From Magnetospirillum sp. WYHS-4 (GTDB taxonomy: Bacteria > Pseudomonadota > Alphaproteobacteria > Rhodospirillales > GLO-3): DNA of 49,141 bases. A program made the translations under genes and the position numbers. Positions 19,120-29,647 of the stretch are shown one piece after another (positions within the stretch are counted from its first letter, which is position 1; every line of letters starts with the position of its first letter). The notes beneath the pieces are model-generated. The model had not been told where the DNA came from. It made no database searches and saw only the letters and a program-made list of their open reading frames with translations. Location of the stretch: positions 1 to 49,141 of the forward strand of contig JAMOBD010000028.1 in assembly GCA_039908345.1 (NCBI GenBank), read 5' to 3'.

Positions 19120-19833
19120 ATGACCGTCGCCAAGCCGAGTCCCATGCCGCCGCCCCTGACGCCCTTCCTTCTGGCGGGGCTGGCCCTGCGCCCCCTGCCG
19201 CCGGCCGCGCTACAGCCGGCGCTGGACTTCGCCATGCGGGCGATCCAGCGGCGCCATCCCGGCCTGTTCGACCGCCTGTCGGGCGTGGGCGATCCGGCTT
19301 TCCTGATCGTGCCCACCGATTTGCCCTTTGTTTTCCTGCTGAAGCCCGATGCCCTGTTGCCTTCCTTGCGAGTCTTCGCCGATGTCGAGGGGCTGGAAGC
19401 CGATGCCACCATCCGCGGCCCCCTGCTTACGCTGATCCAACTTCTGGAGGGCAAGATCGACGGCGATGCCATGTTCTTCGCCCGCGATCTGACCATCGAA
19501 GGCGACACCGGTGCCGTGGTGGCCCTGCGCAATGCGGTCGACGGCGCCGAAATCGAGGTGCTGGAAGACGTCCTGGCCTTTCTCGGCCCTCTGGCCGTGC
19601 CTGCGCGCTTGGCGGTGGGTGGCGTGACTGGCCTGTTCCAACGGGCGGCGGCCGACCTGGAGACCTTGCGCAGCGCCCTCATCGCTCCCGCCTTGCGGCG
19701 TGCCGAGGCCCAGGCGGCCGAAATCCGCGAGATCAAGCAGCAGGTCGCCGGCCTCAACGGCCGCGAATCCCGCCGCCTGCCCACCGCCCGGGTTCCCTCC
19801 CGCACCAAGCGCCTGCCCGTCGCTTCTTCCTGA
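19120..19833 (+). CDS. ubiT: SCP2-domain protein, UbiT-like
   Basis: A 237-residue protein with an SCP2 sterol-carrier domain (about 40-150), seen in DLPFVFLLKP, AD.TIRGPLLTLIQLLEGKIDGD and DAMFFARDLTIEGDTGAVVALRN. This pattern, with the run FFARDL.IEGDT, matches UbiT/YhbT, the lipid-binding factor for oxygen-independent ubiquinone synthesis with UbiU and UbiV. Those partners are not in this window. The C-terminal 45 residues are basic and coiled. Its stop abuts the stop of the converging gene at 19834. The symbol is given by family resemblance only. Confidence 0.72.
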   Translation: MTVAKPSPMPPPLTPFLLAGLALRPLPPAALQPALDFAMRAIQRRHPGLFDRLSGVGDPAFLIVPTDLPFVFLLKPDALLPSLRVFADVEGLEADATIRGPLLTLIQLLEGKIDGDAMFFARDLTIEGDTGAVVALRNAVDGAEIEVLEDVLAFLGPLAVPARLAVGGVTGLFQRAAADLETLRSALIAPALRRAEAQAAEIREIKQQVAGLNGRESRRLPTARVPSRTKRLPVASS

Positions 19834-20427
19834 TCAGGTCTCGCCGCGTGGCGCGGTGGCGGCGGTTTCGCGCTCGCCGATTTCCGCTTCGATTTCCTCA
19901 AGGCGGTCGAGACGCTTTTCCAGGTGCTTTTCCAGGGCCCGCAAGCGGGCGTCCATGGTGCGCACGCGCCGGAACATGCGGCGGCGTTCGCCCGCCCGGT
20001 AGTATTTCTGCACCTTGTGGATGCCCCAGAGCGCCAGCAGGAAGAAGACCGTCGCCCCGGCCCCCAGGAACAGGAAGGCGGTCACCCGCCGGTCGGGGCC
20101 GGCCTGAAAGGCCAGGGCCGTACCCCACATGCCGAGCGTCACCAGCGCTGCCGCGCCCACCATGAAGAAGCGATCGACGAACCGCTGGTCCTGGCGCCAT
20201 ATCCGTTCGGCATCGCGGATGGCCTCGGCGATTTCGATATAGGCCATCTCCTGCCACTTCCGGAACGGCATGGCGATGCCGTCGGGGGACTTTCCCTCGC
20301 GGATGAACTGTTCCAGGCGGCGGATCAGGGTCTCGGCCCGCTCTTCGGGGCTGGGATTGGCTCCCCCCAAAGGCAACGTCGCCTGCGGTCCCTGGATCGC
20401 CGGATTGGATGAAGGTCGCATCGCCAT
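19834..20427 (-). CDS. Hypothetical two-segment membrane protein with coiled coil
   Basis: A 197-residue protein of unknown function. Membrane segments are predicted at 87-107 and 115-136, both flanked by charged helices. The C-terminal region, about 140-188, is Arg/Glu-rich with heptad-like spacing (MDARLRALEKHLEKRLDRLEEIEAEI), suggesting a coiled coil. The stop is adjacent to that of the ubiT-like gene on the other strand. An alternative ATG two codons in is possible. Confidence 0.7.
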   Translation of the reverse strand: MAMRPSSNPAIQGPQATLPLGGANPSPEERAETLIRRLEQFIREGKSPDGIAMPFRKWQEMAYIEIAEAIRDAERIWRQDQRFVDRFFMVGAAALVTLGMWGTALAFQAGPDRRVTAFLFLGAGATVFFLLALWGIHKVQKYYRAGERRRMFRRVRTMDARLRALEKHLEKRLDRLEEIEAEIGERETAATAPRGET

Positions 20428-20579
20428 GACGTCGGATTATGCCTCAGCGCGGACGGCTCATACACCATCATTCTAGGCTGCGTCGGGCTCTGGAAGCGCG
20501 TTCCATCCGCCGGAGGCCCGCGCTCCCAGGGGGAAGGCGATCCCTGGGCGGGAGCATAGGCCATTCGTTGATCTTCTGT

Positions 20580-23195
20580 TTATGTCAGGACGCTCGCTCG
20601 GTTCGCGAGCAGGTGGTGGATGGTTTTCAGGACTTCTCGCAGGTTGATGGGCTTGGTCAGGTATGAGTCGAAGCCGGCCTCCACGCCTGCTTCGACGTCG
20701 CGCGGCATGGCGGCGGCGCTGACGGCGATTACCGGGATGCCTCGGGTTTCCGGATCGGCCTTGAGCCGCCGGACGGCCTCGACGCCGCTCATGCCCGGCA
20801 GATTGACGTCCATCAGGATGATGTCGGGTCTTTCCCGCCGCGCCATATCCAGCCCTTCCTCGGCCGTGACGGCGACGAGAAGATGGAAGCCCTTCGTTCC
20901 TGCCAGGAATATCTGCATCAACTCGACATTGGTCGGGTTATCCTCGACGTAGAGGACACGGGCCCCGGCCCAGGCATGCGGCTCCGTCCCCACCCCCGCT
21001 CCCGCCTCGGACTCCGGCGCCGCCTCGGCGGAGGCCAGGGCGTCGGCGGTCGGCACTTCCACCCAAAAGGTGGTCCCCTCGCCCGGCTTGCTGGCGAAAC
21101 CGATGCGGCCTCCCATGGCCTCGATCAAGCGGCGGGTAATGGTGAGACCGATGCCGGTACCCTCGACGGTGGAACCCTCGGCCCCCAGACGGTTGAAAGG
21201 CTGGAAGACTTCCCCCTGGTGCTCCTCCGGGATGCCGGGACCGGTATCGGCGACCGCGATACGCAGCAGGCCGTTCGGCGCGTCGGAATAGAAGATGTCG
21301 ATAGCGCCCCCGTCCCGATTGTATTTCACGGCATTGGACATCAGGTTGAGCAGCACCTGCTTCAGGCGGGTATGGTCGGCTCTGACCACCCTGCCTTGGT
21401 CCGCGGCGACCCGCACCGTAATGTGCCGTTCGTCCGCCCGCGGCTGGATCAACGGCAGACAGTCGGCAACCAACGGGGCCACGGCCACGCTTTCCAAGGA
21501 CAGCTCGAGGTGCCCGGCTTCGATCTTCGCCAGATCGAGGATCTCGTTGATCAACTCCAACAGGTGGTGTCCCCCTTGCACGATATAAGCGACCGAGGAC
21601 TTCTGCTTTTCGGTCAGGGGTTCATTCGGGTTGTATTCGAGGAGTTGACCGAAGCCGATGATCGCATTCAAGGGGGTGCGCAGTTCGTGGCTCATGCGCG
21701 ACAGGAACTCGGATTTGGCGTTGTTGGCGCGTTCCGCTTCTTCCTTGGCCTCCTGGAGTTGGACCTCGGCCCGCCTCCGGTCGGTGATGTCGTTCATCAC
21801 CGAGACGAAGCCCATCACGTCGCCAGCGGCCCCCAATTCATAGCCCCAGTCGGTCTGGACCACCATTTCGGTCCCGTCCGTCCGGCGGAAGACGGCCACG
21901 TAAGGCGTGGGCTCCGGGTGCTCGGCGATGACTCTGCGGAACATCTCCAGCATGGCGGGACGTTCGGCCGCATCGACGAAATCCCAGACCTTCAGACCCA
22001 GGCTTCCGCCGGGCGGAAGGCCGAACATGGCGTCGTGAGCGGCATTGGCGAAGGTGACGGAGCCCTCCAGATCGATCTTGTTGACTCCGGCGCGGATGCT
22101 GGTCAGCAGGCTGTCGTATTCCGCCCGGGCGGCGCGGAGGCTATGTTCCATCGCCTTGCGTACGGTAATATCTTCCTTGACGGCGACGAAATGGGTGACG
22201 CTTCCGGCGGCGTCCTTGATGGGGGAGATGGAGGCCATTTCCCAGAAGGTGGTTCCATCCTTGCGCCGATTGAGGAACTCTCCATGCCACTCCTGGCCCG
22301 CCCTAAGGGCCCGCCACATGTTCCCGTAGGCGGCGGCGGGGGTGTTGCCGGACTTCAGGATGCTGGGATTCTGGCCCAGGATCTCCGCCATGGTGTAGCC
22401 GGTAAGTTCGCAGAACTTGGGATTGACGTATTCGATGCGGGCATGGGCGTCGGTGATGACGATCGAGGTCGGACTCTCCTCGACGGCCCGGGATAGCTTG
22501 CGCAAGCTTTCCTGGACTTCCGTGATTTCGCGGATATGAGCGGCGAGCCTGGTCACGGTGGGACGGAAGACGGCGAAGGCCGACAGCACGAGGACCAGCA
22601 GGATCGCCCCCAAGGTGGCGTCCTGCAACCGCGCCAGATCTTGAAGGCGTTCTTCGCTATCCGCCTGATGCTGGCTGGTCGCTTCCTCCAAGCCATCCAG
22701 TAAGCGGCCGAAGGCCAGGATGGCGAAGTCCTCCGCATGGTCATGGCCGGCCTCTCGGGAAGGAACGCCGACGGCATGTTCCTCGAAAAGCTGGCGGGCC
22801 TGATCGAGAAACGAGACTACGTCGCGATCAAGGAAACGTCTCGGCCCGAAATAGAGCGTGTGCAAGGCCTCGGTCCGCGGCGGCAGGATGCCGAGCGTGG
22901 GGTCACCCTGGACGAGGATGCGGTGGGACCGGTCCATCTGATCCAAGGCCTGGCGGTATTCCGCGCGCACCGCCGCCCGCAAGGGGCCTTCCGACAGCCG
23001 GTCGAGTTCCATACCCAACAGGCCGATGCGCTGGCTGAGCATGCGCTGGCGGCCGGCAAGGTTGAGTTCGGCGGCGCTGGTCCGCTCGCTGTCCAGGATG
23101 TTGGCGAGGAGGAGGTGCGAGCCGAACGTCAGCAGCGCCAATCCGAAAAGAACCAGCCCGTACCGGATCGTCATGCCGCGGATGATCGGGTTCAT
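20580..23195 (-). CDS. PilJ/NIT-type PAS hybrid sensor kinase/response regulator
   Basis: An 871-residue hybrid kinase. It has a membrane segment near 12-32, a periplasmic PilJ-like domain with ELNLAGRQRMLSQRI (residues about 42-57), a second segment near 193-213, two PAS/PAC units (about 235-355 and 360-480), HisKA with MSHELRTPLNAIIGF (H503), HATPase with DTGPGIPEEH and GTGIGLTI, and a receiver domain with D796 in IILMDVNLPGMSG. No separate output domain follows, so phosphate probably passes to an Hpt protein or is removed through the receiver. The input signal is unknown. The gene stands alone with 129 bases to purC and 152 bases to the next gene. Confidence 0.93.
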   Translation of the reverse strand: MNPIIRGMTIRYGLVLFGLALLTFGSHLLLANILDSERTSAAELNLAGRQRMLSQRIGLLGMELDRLSEGPLRAAVRAEYRQALDQMDRSHRILVQGDPTLGILPPRTEALHTLYFGPRRFLDRDVVSFLDQARQLFEEHAVGVPSREAGHDHAEDFAILAFGRLLDGLEEATSQHQADSEERLQDLARLQDATLGAILLVLVLSAFAVFRPTVTRLAAHIREITEVQESLRKLSRAVEESPTSIVITDAHARIEYVNPKFCELTGYTMAEILGQNPSILKSGNTPAAAYGNMWRALRAGQEWHGEFLNRRKDGTTFWEMASISPIKDAAGSVTHFVAVKEDITVRKAMEHSLRAARAEYDSLLTSIRAGVNKIDLEGSVTFANAAHDAMFGLPPGGSLGLKVWDFVDAAERPAMLEMFRRVIAEHPEPTPYVAVFRRTDGTEMVVQTDWGYELGAAGDVMGFVSVMNDITDRRRAEVQLQEAKEEAERANNAKSEFLSRMSHELRTPLNAIIGFGQLLEYNPNEPLTEKQKSSVAYIVQGGHHLLELINEILDLAKIEAGHLELSLESVAVAPLVADCLPLIQPRADERHITVRVAADQGRVVRADHTRLKQVLLNLMSNAVKYNRDGGAIDIFYSDAPNGLLRIAVADTGPGIPEEHQGEVFQPFNRLGAEGSTVEGTGIGLTITRRLIEAMGGRIGFASKPGEGTTFWVEVPTADALASAEAAPESEAGAGVGTEPHAWAGARVLYVEDNPTNVELMQIFLAGTKGFHLLVAVTAEEGLDMARRERPDIILMDVNLPGMSGVEAVRRLKADPETRGIPVIAVSAAAMPRDVEAGVEAGFDSYLTKPINLREVLKTIHHLLANRASVLT

Positions 23196-23324
23196 CGGAG
23201 GATTTCCCTTGCCATGGGCTTCTTTATCCAGGGAATCCGGAAGGGGTTCAAGAGGGAGCCCGGCTCTCGCCGTTCGTCGTCGCCGAGCTAAACTCCCTGC
23301 CTCTGTTATTCCACACCGCAGGTA

Positions 23325-24215
23325 TTACTTCCCGGTGAGGCGCCTTTCCGCCTCGCGGTATTTCTCGGCGGTACGGGCCACCACGTCGGCCGGCAGGTCC
23401 GGTGCGGGGGGCTTCTTGTCCCAGCCCGAGCCTTCGAGCCAGTCGCGGACATACTGCTTGTCGAAGCTGGGTGGGTTGGCGCCCGGCCTGTATTCGTCGG
23501 CCGGCCAGAAGCGCGACGAGTCGGGGGTCAGCAACTCGTCGATCAGCACGACCCGGCCGTCGTCGTCCATGCCGAATTCCATCTTGGTGTCGGCGATGAT
23601 GATGCCGCGCGAGGCGGCGAAATCCCGCGCCTCCTTGTAGACCTTCAGGGTGGCGTCGCGAACCTGTTCCGCGACCGTGCCGCCCAGTAGCCGGGCGGCT
23701 TCGTCGAAGCTGATGTTCTCGTCATGCTCGCCCACGGCCGCCTTGGTGGAAGGCGTGAAGATGGGCTCGGGCAGGCGATCGGCCAGACGCAAGCCGGCGG
23801 GCAGCTTGACGCCGCAGACCGCGCCGCTCGCCTGGTAGTCCTTCCACCCGGTTCCCACGATGTAGCCGCGCACGATGGCTTCCACCGGCAGGGGCTTGAA
23901 ACGCTTGGCCACCACGGCGCGGCCCCGCACCCGTTCGCGTTCGGCCGGGTCGGAAAGCACCTGCTCCAGGGGGATATCCAGGATGTGGTTGTCCATCGTC
24001 GCGTTGGTACGCTCGAACCAGAAATTGGACACCGACGTCAGAAGGCGGCCCTTGCCGGGGATGGGCGTGGGCAGGATGACGTCGAAGGCCGACAGGCGGT
24101 CGGACGCGACGATCAGCAGCTTGTCCTCGTCCACCGCGTAAACGTCGCGGACCTTGCCCTTGCGCAGCAAAGGCAGGCTCTCGAGGGCGGAATCGAACAG
24201 GGCGTCGGGGGTCAT
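23325..24215 (-). CDS. purC: Phosphoribosylaminoimidazole-succinocarboxamide synthase
   Basis: A 296-residue SAICAR synthase, the purine pathway enzyme joining CAIR and aspartate with ATP. Diagnostic motifs are [51 protein letters not shown] and [10 protein letters not shown], followed by [14 protein letters not shown]. The length is that of the longer (ADE1-like) form rather than the approximately 240-residue E. coli type. The ATG at 24215 is 55 bases downstream of the TPR-glycosyltransferase stop; an upstream extension shows no homology. No purine riboswitch was seen. Confidence 0.96.
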   Translation of the reverse strand: MTPDALFDSALESLPLLRKGKVRDVYAVDEDKLLIVASDRLSAFDVILPTPIPGKGRLLTSVSNFWFERTNATMDNHILDIPLEQVLSDPAERERVRGRAVVAKRFKPLPVEAIVRGYIVGTGWKDYQASGAVCGVKLPAGLRLADRLPEPIFTPSTKAAVGEHDENISFDEAARLLGGTVAEQVRDATLKVYKEARDFAASRGIIIADTKMEFGMDDDGRVVLIDELLTPDSSRFWPADEYRPGANPPSFDKQYVRDWLEGSGWDKKPPAPDLPADVVARTAEKYREAERRLTGK

Positions 24216-24270
24216 GGGCGTCCTCCAGTCTCCGGGAAGGGGAGAGCAATGGCTTGCTCCGCTTCCGCCG

Positions 24271-26241
24271 TCAAGAGGACAAGGCGACCGCCCGTTCGAA
24301 GAAGGCCGATATTTCGTCGATGTAGGTCTGGTTCTCATACAGGATTCCCGCCTTCGCCGCGATGCGGTCCCGCATGGCCTGGCGGAAATCCGGCTCCCGG
24401 CCCAGGCGGAGGGCGGTCGCGACATATCCCGCCTCGTCGGCGGCCGCCAGTTCGGGAACCTCCAGGCGCAAAAGCATGGCCGTCGTCGGATCGCCGCGCA
24501 GCATGCCGGTGCGGCGGGTGACGATGGGGGTGCCGGCCGACAGCGCCTCCAGCGAGGTGTTGCCGCCGCCGAAGGGGAAGGGATCGAGGATGACGTCCGC
24601 CAGGGCCGTGAGGGCCAGAAAATCCTCTTCCGTCTGGCGGGGAAGAAAATGGACGCGGCTGGCCGCCTCGCCCAAGTGCCGGCGGAAGCGGCGGTCCAAG
24701 GCGTCGCGGTGTTCGGCGATGCTCATGGTGTCGATCAGCACCAGGCGCCCTGTCGGGTCGCCGTCCAGCACGGCGCGGAAGACGGGATCGAAGGCCGGCG
24801 TCAGCTTGAACAGGGATTGGGGGCAAAGGTAGAGGGTGCCCGTCTCCGCCAGCCCGAAATGGGCGCGGTCGCGCCGGGGCGGCGCGGGGGGGCGGCGATA
24901 GAAGGTGGGAATCTCGTTCAGCCGCAACAGGCGTTCGGTGTAGCGCTCCTCCCCGCCCGCATCTTCCATGTCCTTCTGGATGACGAACCAATCCAGGGTA
25001 TCCAGGCCGGTGGTGACCGGATGGCCCCAGGCGACGCATTGGACCGGGGCGTAGCGTCCGAAGGCCAGGAAGTAGGTGAAAGGGTCCATGCCGATGTCGG
25101 TGAAATAGAGCAGGTCCAGCCGCTCTGCGGCCACCGCCCGCTGGGCCGCCCATAGGTCGGGCGGCAGGGCGACGGCCCGGTCGGCGACAGCCCGGATCTG
25201 CCGCCCCGTCTCGTCGACCGGCCCAGGCGCCGCCAGCAAGACGACTTCGAAGCGGTTTCGGTCCAGGCGTTCCACTAGGCCCCGGTTCAGCTTGCCGATG
25301 GTATGGTTGCGCCAGTATTTGGAAATCAGGCCGATGCGCAGGCGCCCGTCCCGCCGCCGCTCCGCCCTGTGGGGGCTGGTGTAGGACAGGGCCGGGCAGG
25401 CGCGCCGGTAGACGGCGGCCAGCCTTTCCTGCAAGGCCCGGTCGTCCAGGCCTTGGTAGGCCAGGTAGAAGGCGCAGAGCCCGATCTCGCGCAGCGGGTC
25501 CCGTAGCGTCAGGGGGCGGCTTTCCAGGTTGGCGATGCCGGCTTCGAAGCGGGCCCGCCAGCGTTGCAGGTCTTCCAGGTCGTCATAAAGCGCGGGCAGC
25601 AGCGTCGCTTCCTGCACGGCCGCCGCATCCGAGGCCCCCCGGCGGGCGGCTTCGGCGAAGGCGGCTTCGGCGGCCGGCGCCAAGCCCCGTTCCTTGAACA
25701 GGCCGCCCAGGTTGAGAAAGGGCAGGGCGCCCCCGCCCGGCACGGCCGCCGCCCTTTCGAGCCAAGTCCGGGCGGCGGCGAAGTCGTTGCCTTCGCGCGC
25801 CATGACCCCGAGGTTGTTTAAGGCCGCGGAATGGTCGGGACGCAGCGCCACGACCCGCTCGAAGGCCTCCCTTGCCTCGGCGTTCCGTCCCTGTCCCTGG
25901 CATAGGCTGCCCAGATTGTACCAGCCGGCGGGATCGTCGGGGGCGAGACGGGTGGCGCGGACGAAGACGCCTTCCGCTTCATCCTTGCGCCCCTGGGCCA
26001 GCAAGGCGGCGCCAAGGTTGGACAGCATGGCGGCCGTCGCCTGGCCCCTTTCCATTCCTTCGCGTATCAGCCGCTCGGCGCCCGCCGCGTCGCCCTTCTG
26101 CAGCGCGATCACACCCAGCAGGTGCCAGGGTTCCGGATGACCGGGATCTTGTCGCCGCGCCTCTTCGTAAAGGGCGGCGGCGCCCGCCAGGTCGCCGGCG
26201 CGATGAAGCGCCCGGCCCTGGTCGATCGGGTTTCCGTTCAC
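24271..26241 (-). CDS. TPR-glycosyltransferase, divergent GT41-like
   Basis: A 656-residue protein. Residues 1-220 are TPR repeats ([61 protein letters not shown]). The C-terminal half resembles the GT41 fold: [50 protein letters not shown], and [22 protein letters not shown]. It starts with GTG at 26241, overlapping the FkbM-family stop as GTGA, which decides the start and implies coupling. Following flhB, cckA and fkbM, it may modify flagellin or a surface glycan; this is inference. Confidence 0.85.
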   Translation of the reverse strand: MNGNPIDQGRALHRAGDLAGAAALYEEARRQDPGHPEPWHLLGVIALQKGDAAGAERLIREGMERGQATAAMLSNLGAALLAQGRKDEAEGVFVRATRLAPDDPAGWYNLGSLCQGQGRNAEAREAFERVVALRPDHSAALNNLGVMAREGNDFAAARTWLERAAAVPGGGALPFLNLGGLFKERGLAPAAEAAFAEAARRGASDAAAVQEATLLPALYDDLEDLQRWRARFEAGIANLESRPLTLRDPLREIGLCAFYLAYQGLDDRALQERLAAVYRRACPALSYTSPHRAERRRDGRLRIGLISKYWRNHTIGKLNRGLVERLDRNRFEVVLLAAPGPVDETGRQIRAVADRAVALPPDLWAAQRAVAAERLDLLYFTDIGMDPFTYFLAFGRYAPVQCVAWGHPVTTGLDTLDWFVIQKDMEDAGGEERYTERLLRLNEIPTFYRRPPAPPRRDRAHFGLAETGTLYLCPQSLFKLTPAFDPVFRAVLDGDPTGRLVLIDTMSIAEHRDALDRRFRRHLGEAASRVHFLPRQTEEDFLALTALADVILDPFPFGGGNTSLEALSAGTPIVTRRTGMLRGDPTTAMLLRLEVPELAAADEAGYVATALRLGREPDFRQAMRDRIAAKAGILYENQTYIDEISAFFERAVALSS

Positions 26242-27122
26242 GGGGTATCCCGCTCGTTGAAGTAAAGCCGGTTCAGGTCGCCCGCGCTCTTCAACTCGGC
26301 GGCCAGACGCACGATCCGCGCGCTTCCCTCCCGGCGATCCAGTTCGGTGACCAGGCGGAAGACGACGTCGAAGGATCGATAGACGTCGCCAAGGACGATG
26401 GCCGCCGCCGTCAGGGTATCCAGGCTCCATCCTTCCAGGTCGAAATAGGATCGGACGAACACGGCATCGGACCACAGGACTTGGCTGAGCGGCAGGAAAC
26501 GGTTGGGCCCAACGATCGGGCGCAGGGTTCGCCCCGCCACGTCGATGAGCTTGTGCAACACGAAACCCTGTTCCCGCATGAAGGTGAAGACCTCGTCGAA
26601 CAGGGGTTGTCCGCGGTATAGGGGCAGAAACTCCACCTCGATCTCGACGACGGCAGCCGAAGCCAGGGTGCGCTTCCCGTGTTGCAGAACCAGCAATTCC
26701 GCACCTTGCACGTCGAGCTTCATCAGGTCCGGCGGCGCCAGGCCGGGAACGTCGTCAAGGCGCGTGGTGGCGACCCGCTCCTTGCGGACGAGGCCGAAAT
26801 TGCCCGTTTCCGTCCCGGTGCCGATGGTCATAAAGGCATCGATGATCGTCGGGTCGGGCGCGAAAAGAGAAGAGCAGCCCGGGTAGCGGGTAATGTGGAA
26901 GTCATGATCGTCCCCATCGCCCAGGAAGACCCCATGATAGCGGTATCCTTCGGGCGCCTGTTCGCGCAGCCGGGCGAGGGAACGCGGGTCCGGTTCGAAG
27001 GCGTCGACCGTGGCGCCGCCGCTCTCGAGAAGCGGGGCGTAGCGCGGCTTTCCTTCCGGCATGGCGCCGACATCCATGATGCGAAGAGGCCGGAACGGCT
27101 GGAGAAGCGTCGCGATGGTCAT
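26238..27122 (-). CDS. FkbM family methyltransferase
   Basis: A 294-residue SAM-dependent methyltransferase. The SAM-binding motif I is in LRIMDVGAMPEG with acidic motif II in VDAFEPDP, and the FkbM signature DLMKLDVQGAELLVLQHG follows near residues 132-149. FkbM enzymes methylate sugar or glycan hydroxyls. It starts 2 bases after the cckA stop and overlaps the next TPR-glycosyltransferase, which suggests joint action on a glycosylated product, possibly of the flagellum or cell surface. Confidence 0.88.
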   Translation of the reverse strand: MTIATLLQPFRPLRIMDVGAMPEGKPRYAPLLESGGATVDAFEPDPRSLARLREQAPEGYRYHGVFLGDGDDHDFHITRYPGCSSLFAPDPTIIDAFMTIGTGTETGNFGLVRKERVATTRLDDVPGLAPPDLMKLDVQGAELLVLQHGKRTLASAAVVEIEVEFLPLYRGQPLFDEVFTFMREQGFVLHKLIDVAGRTLRPIVGPNRFLPLSQVLWSDAVFVRSYFDLEGWSLDTLTAAAIVLGDVYRSFDVVFRLVTELDRREGSARIVRLAAELKSAGDLNRLYFNERDTP

Positions 27123-27124
27123 TC

Positions 27125-29608
27125 CTAGGATCCCATTACCCGCTTGGCGGCGCTGGCCAGGTCCTTCAGGGTGAAGGGCTTGCCGATGAAATGGATGGTC
27201 GGATCGTTCTGGATTTCCTCGTTGAGCGCGTCTTCCGCATAGCCCGACATCAGGATCACCTTGACGTCCGGAAACTCCTGGCGCAGCAGCTTGATGAGGG
27301 TATGGCCGTCCATGCCGGGCATCACCACGTCGGAAACGATCAGATCGATGGGCCGTCCGGCCCGGTTGACCACCTCCAGGGCTTCCTCGCCGCTTGCCGC
27401 CTCCAGCACCTGGTAGCCCTTGTTGCGCAGCGCGCGCGAGCCGAACATGCGGACCGCCGTTTCGTCTTCGACCAGCAGTACGGTGCCCGCTCCGGTAAGG
27501 TCGGCGGCCGGCGGCTTGGCACGCATGTCTTCCACCCCCGCCGGGGCCGGAAGCTCGTCGTCGCCGGGTTCGTAGCGCGGCAGGTAGAGCGAGAAGACCG
27601 TGCCTTCGCCGGGTGCGGAATCGACGAAGATGAAACCCTCGCTCTGGTGGACGATGCCCCAGACGGTGCTGAGCCCGAGGCCGGTGCCCTTGCCCGGCCC
27701 CTTGGTGGAGAAGAAGGGTTCGAAGATGCGGCCCAGGTTCTCCTTGGCGATGCCGGTGCCGGTGTCGGCCACCTCGATCAGCACATAATCGCCGGCCGGC
27801 ATGGATTCGGCACCCCGCTCGACGGGCTGGTCCAGGGTCACGTTGGCGCTGCGGATGGCCAGCGTGCCGCCGCGCGGCATGGCGTCGCGAGCGTTCACCG
27901 CAAGGTTGACGATCACCTGGTCGAACTGGTTGGGATCGGCCCGCACCGAATGGAGGTCGCGGGCGCTTTCCATCTTCAGGTCGATGTTCTCGCCGATCAG
28001 CCGGCGCAGCAGATTGGCCAGTTCCGACAGGGCGTCGTTGACGTGCAGCACCACCGGCTTCAGGGTCTGCTTACGCGAGAAGGCCAGCATCTGGCGTACC
28101 AGATTGGTGGCCCGGTTGGCGTTCTGCTTGATCTGCATGATGTCGGCGAAGGAGGGGTCGCCTTCGCCATGCCGTTCCAGCAGCAGGTCGCAGAAGCCGA
28201 TCATGGCGGTCAGCAGGTTGTTGAAATCATGGGCGATTCCGCCCGCCAACTGCCCGACGGCCTGCATCTTCTGGGCCTGGGCGAACTGCACTTCCAGGTC
28301 TTTGCGTTCGGTGGTGTCGATGAAGTGCAGCACCAAGCCGTCCACCTCGCCCAATTCGTCCTCCAGCCGGTTGGCATAGAGCGAGGCCACCAGTTGGCGC
28401 TCGCGGGCGCCGGGCATGCGCACGTCAAGGGTGGCGGCGCGCGAGGTGCCCATCACCACCTTGGAAAGCTGGGCCAGGGCATCGGCGCGGTCCTCCTTGT
28501 TCAGCCGTTCGGCGAAGGAACGGCCGACCACGGCATCGCGATGGAGCCCGATCAGCTTGAGGTAGGCCCGGTTGCAGTCGGTGATGGTCCCCTGCATGTC
28601 GAGAAGCAGGATGCCCACGGGGGCTTCGTCGAAGAGGCCGTGCAGGCGGCGTAAGGCGGCCTGGCGGCGCTCGTCCTCTTCCTGGCGCCAGGCCAGATCG
28701 CGCAGCATCAGGGAGCGGGTGAAGGCCAGGCGGCCCCGCCCGTCGGTGGCGGCAGACTGCACCAGGCTGGCGCGAAAGGTGTCCCCGTCGGCGGCGCGCA
28801 GCACTACGTCTCCATCGCCTCCGGTGCCGGCTTCCGGCCGTCCGGCGGTGGAAACCACGAACTCGGCGAAGGGTGGACGGCGGGCCAGGATATCCTCGAC
28901 CGGCAATCCCAGCCAGTCGGCCATGGTCTGGTTGGCGAAGACGATGCGGCCCTGGGCATCGACCGAAAAGAAGCCGGCCGGCAGGTGGTCGAGAAAGTCG
29001 GTCAGCCGATCTTCTTCACGACGGCGCACCTGGTCGAGTTCATGCTCGGGTGTCATGTCCTCGGCCTGCCAGAGCACCATGTGGCGGTGCCCTTTCAGGG
29101 GGGCCACCGAGATGCGGCGCCATTCGCGTGTTCCCGAGGTCGCCAGCTTGAGGGGCACCTCGGCGCGATCGGGGATTCCCGCCGCCGCACTGCCACGCAA
29201 GCGGCGGAAGGCCTCGGTGGCATCCTCGCCGTCCAGGATGGCGGCCATATCGTCCAGGGACACGGCCATGGCGAACAGGCGATGGAACGCCGGGTTGGCG
29301 TAGATGAGTCGGCCCTCGCCATCGGCCAGCATGCGCGCCGCGGGGCTTTCTTCGGCCGCCTCCAGCAGCAGGCCCGCCACCGGCCCGTCCCAGCGGCGTC
29401 CCATGAGTGCCGCCAACCCCAGGGTGGCGACCAGTCCGACGACGGCGAAGGCTCCGGCCCCCCCCGGCTCTCCGGACAGGGCAAGAACGCCGCCCGCCGC
29501 CCCCGCCGCCAGGGCGGAAGTCGCCGCCCAGACCGGGGGCTGCCGCCAGGGCGGCAGGTTGCCGTCGCCCAGGAAGGCGGTGCGGAGCCGGTCCTTGCCG
29601 GTGGACAT
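27125..29608 (-). CDS. cckA: Cell-cycle hybrid histidine kinase CckA
   Basis: An 827-residue hybrid kinase. Two N-terminal hydrophobic segments (about 23-65) anchor it, followed by PAS domains (about 80-420), a HisKA-type domain with GGIAHDFNNLLTAMIGF (H460), an HATPase domain with DTGTGIAKENLGRIFEPFFSTK, and a receiver with D760 in LIVSDVVMPGMDG. This HDFNNLL-receiver architecture is that of CckA, which acts through ChpT on CtrA. The position next to flhB is common in alphaproteobacteria. The start is ATG 29608; a TTG at 29638 with GGGGGA upstream would add 10 residues. Confidence 0.9.
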   Translation of the reverse strand: MSTGKDRLRTAFLGDGNLPPWRQPPVWAATSALAAGAAGGVLALSGEPGGAGAFAVVGLVATLGLAALMGRRWDGPVAGLLLEAAEESPAARMLADGEGRLIYANPAFHRLFAMAVSLDDMAAILDGEDATEAFRRLRGSAAAGIPDRAEVPLKLATSGTREWRRISVAPLKGHRHMVLWQAEDMTPEHELDQVRRREEDRLTDFLDHLPAGFFSVDAQGRIVFANQTMADWLGLPVEDILARRPPFAEFVVSTAGRPEAGTGGDGDVVLRAADGDTFRASLVQSAATDGRGRLAFTRSLMLRDLAWRQEEDERRQAALRRLHGLFDEAPVGILLLDMQGTITDCNRAYLKLIGLHRDAVVGRSFAERLNKEDRADALAQLSKVVMGTSRAATLDVRMPGARERQLVASLYANRLEDELGEVDGLVLHFIDTTERKDLEVQFAQAQKMQAVGQLAGGIAHDFNNLLTAMIGFCDLLLERHGEGDPSFADIMQIKQNANRATNLVRQMLAFSRKQTLKPVVLHVNDALSELANLLRRLIGENIDLKMESARDLHSVRADPNQFDQVIVNLAVNARDAMPRGGTLAIRSANVTLDQPVERGAESMPAGDYVLIEVADTGTGIAKENLGRIFEPFFSTKGPGKGTGLGLSTVWGIVHQSEGFIFVDSAPGEGTVFSLYLPRYEPGDDELPAPAGVEDMRAKPPAADLTGAGTVLLVEDETAVRMFGSRALRNKGYQVLEAASGEEALEVVNRAGRPIDLIVSDVVMPGMDGHTLIKLLRQEFPDVKVILMSGYAEDALNEEIQNDPTIHFIGKPFTLKDLASAAKRVMGS

Positions 29609-29647
29609 CCGTCCCTTTGCCGTCGTCTTGCCGTCCAAGCTTTCCCC

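Noticed and set aside
24216-24270. Possible purine riboswitch before purC
   Set aside because: The 55-base gap is too short and shows no conserved aptamer elements.
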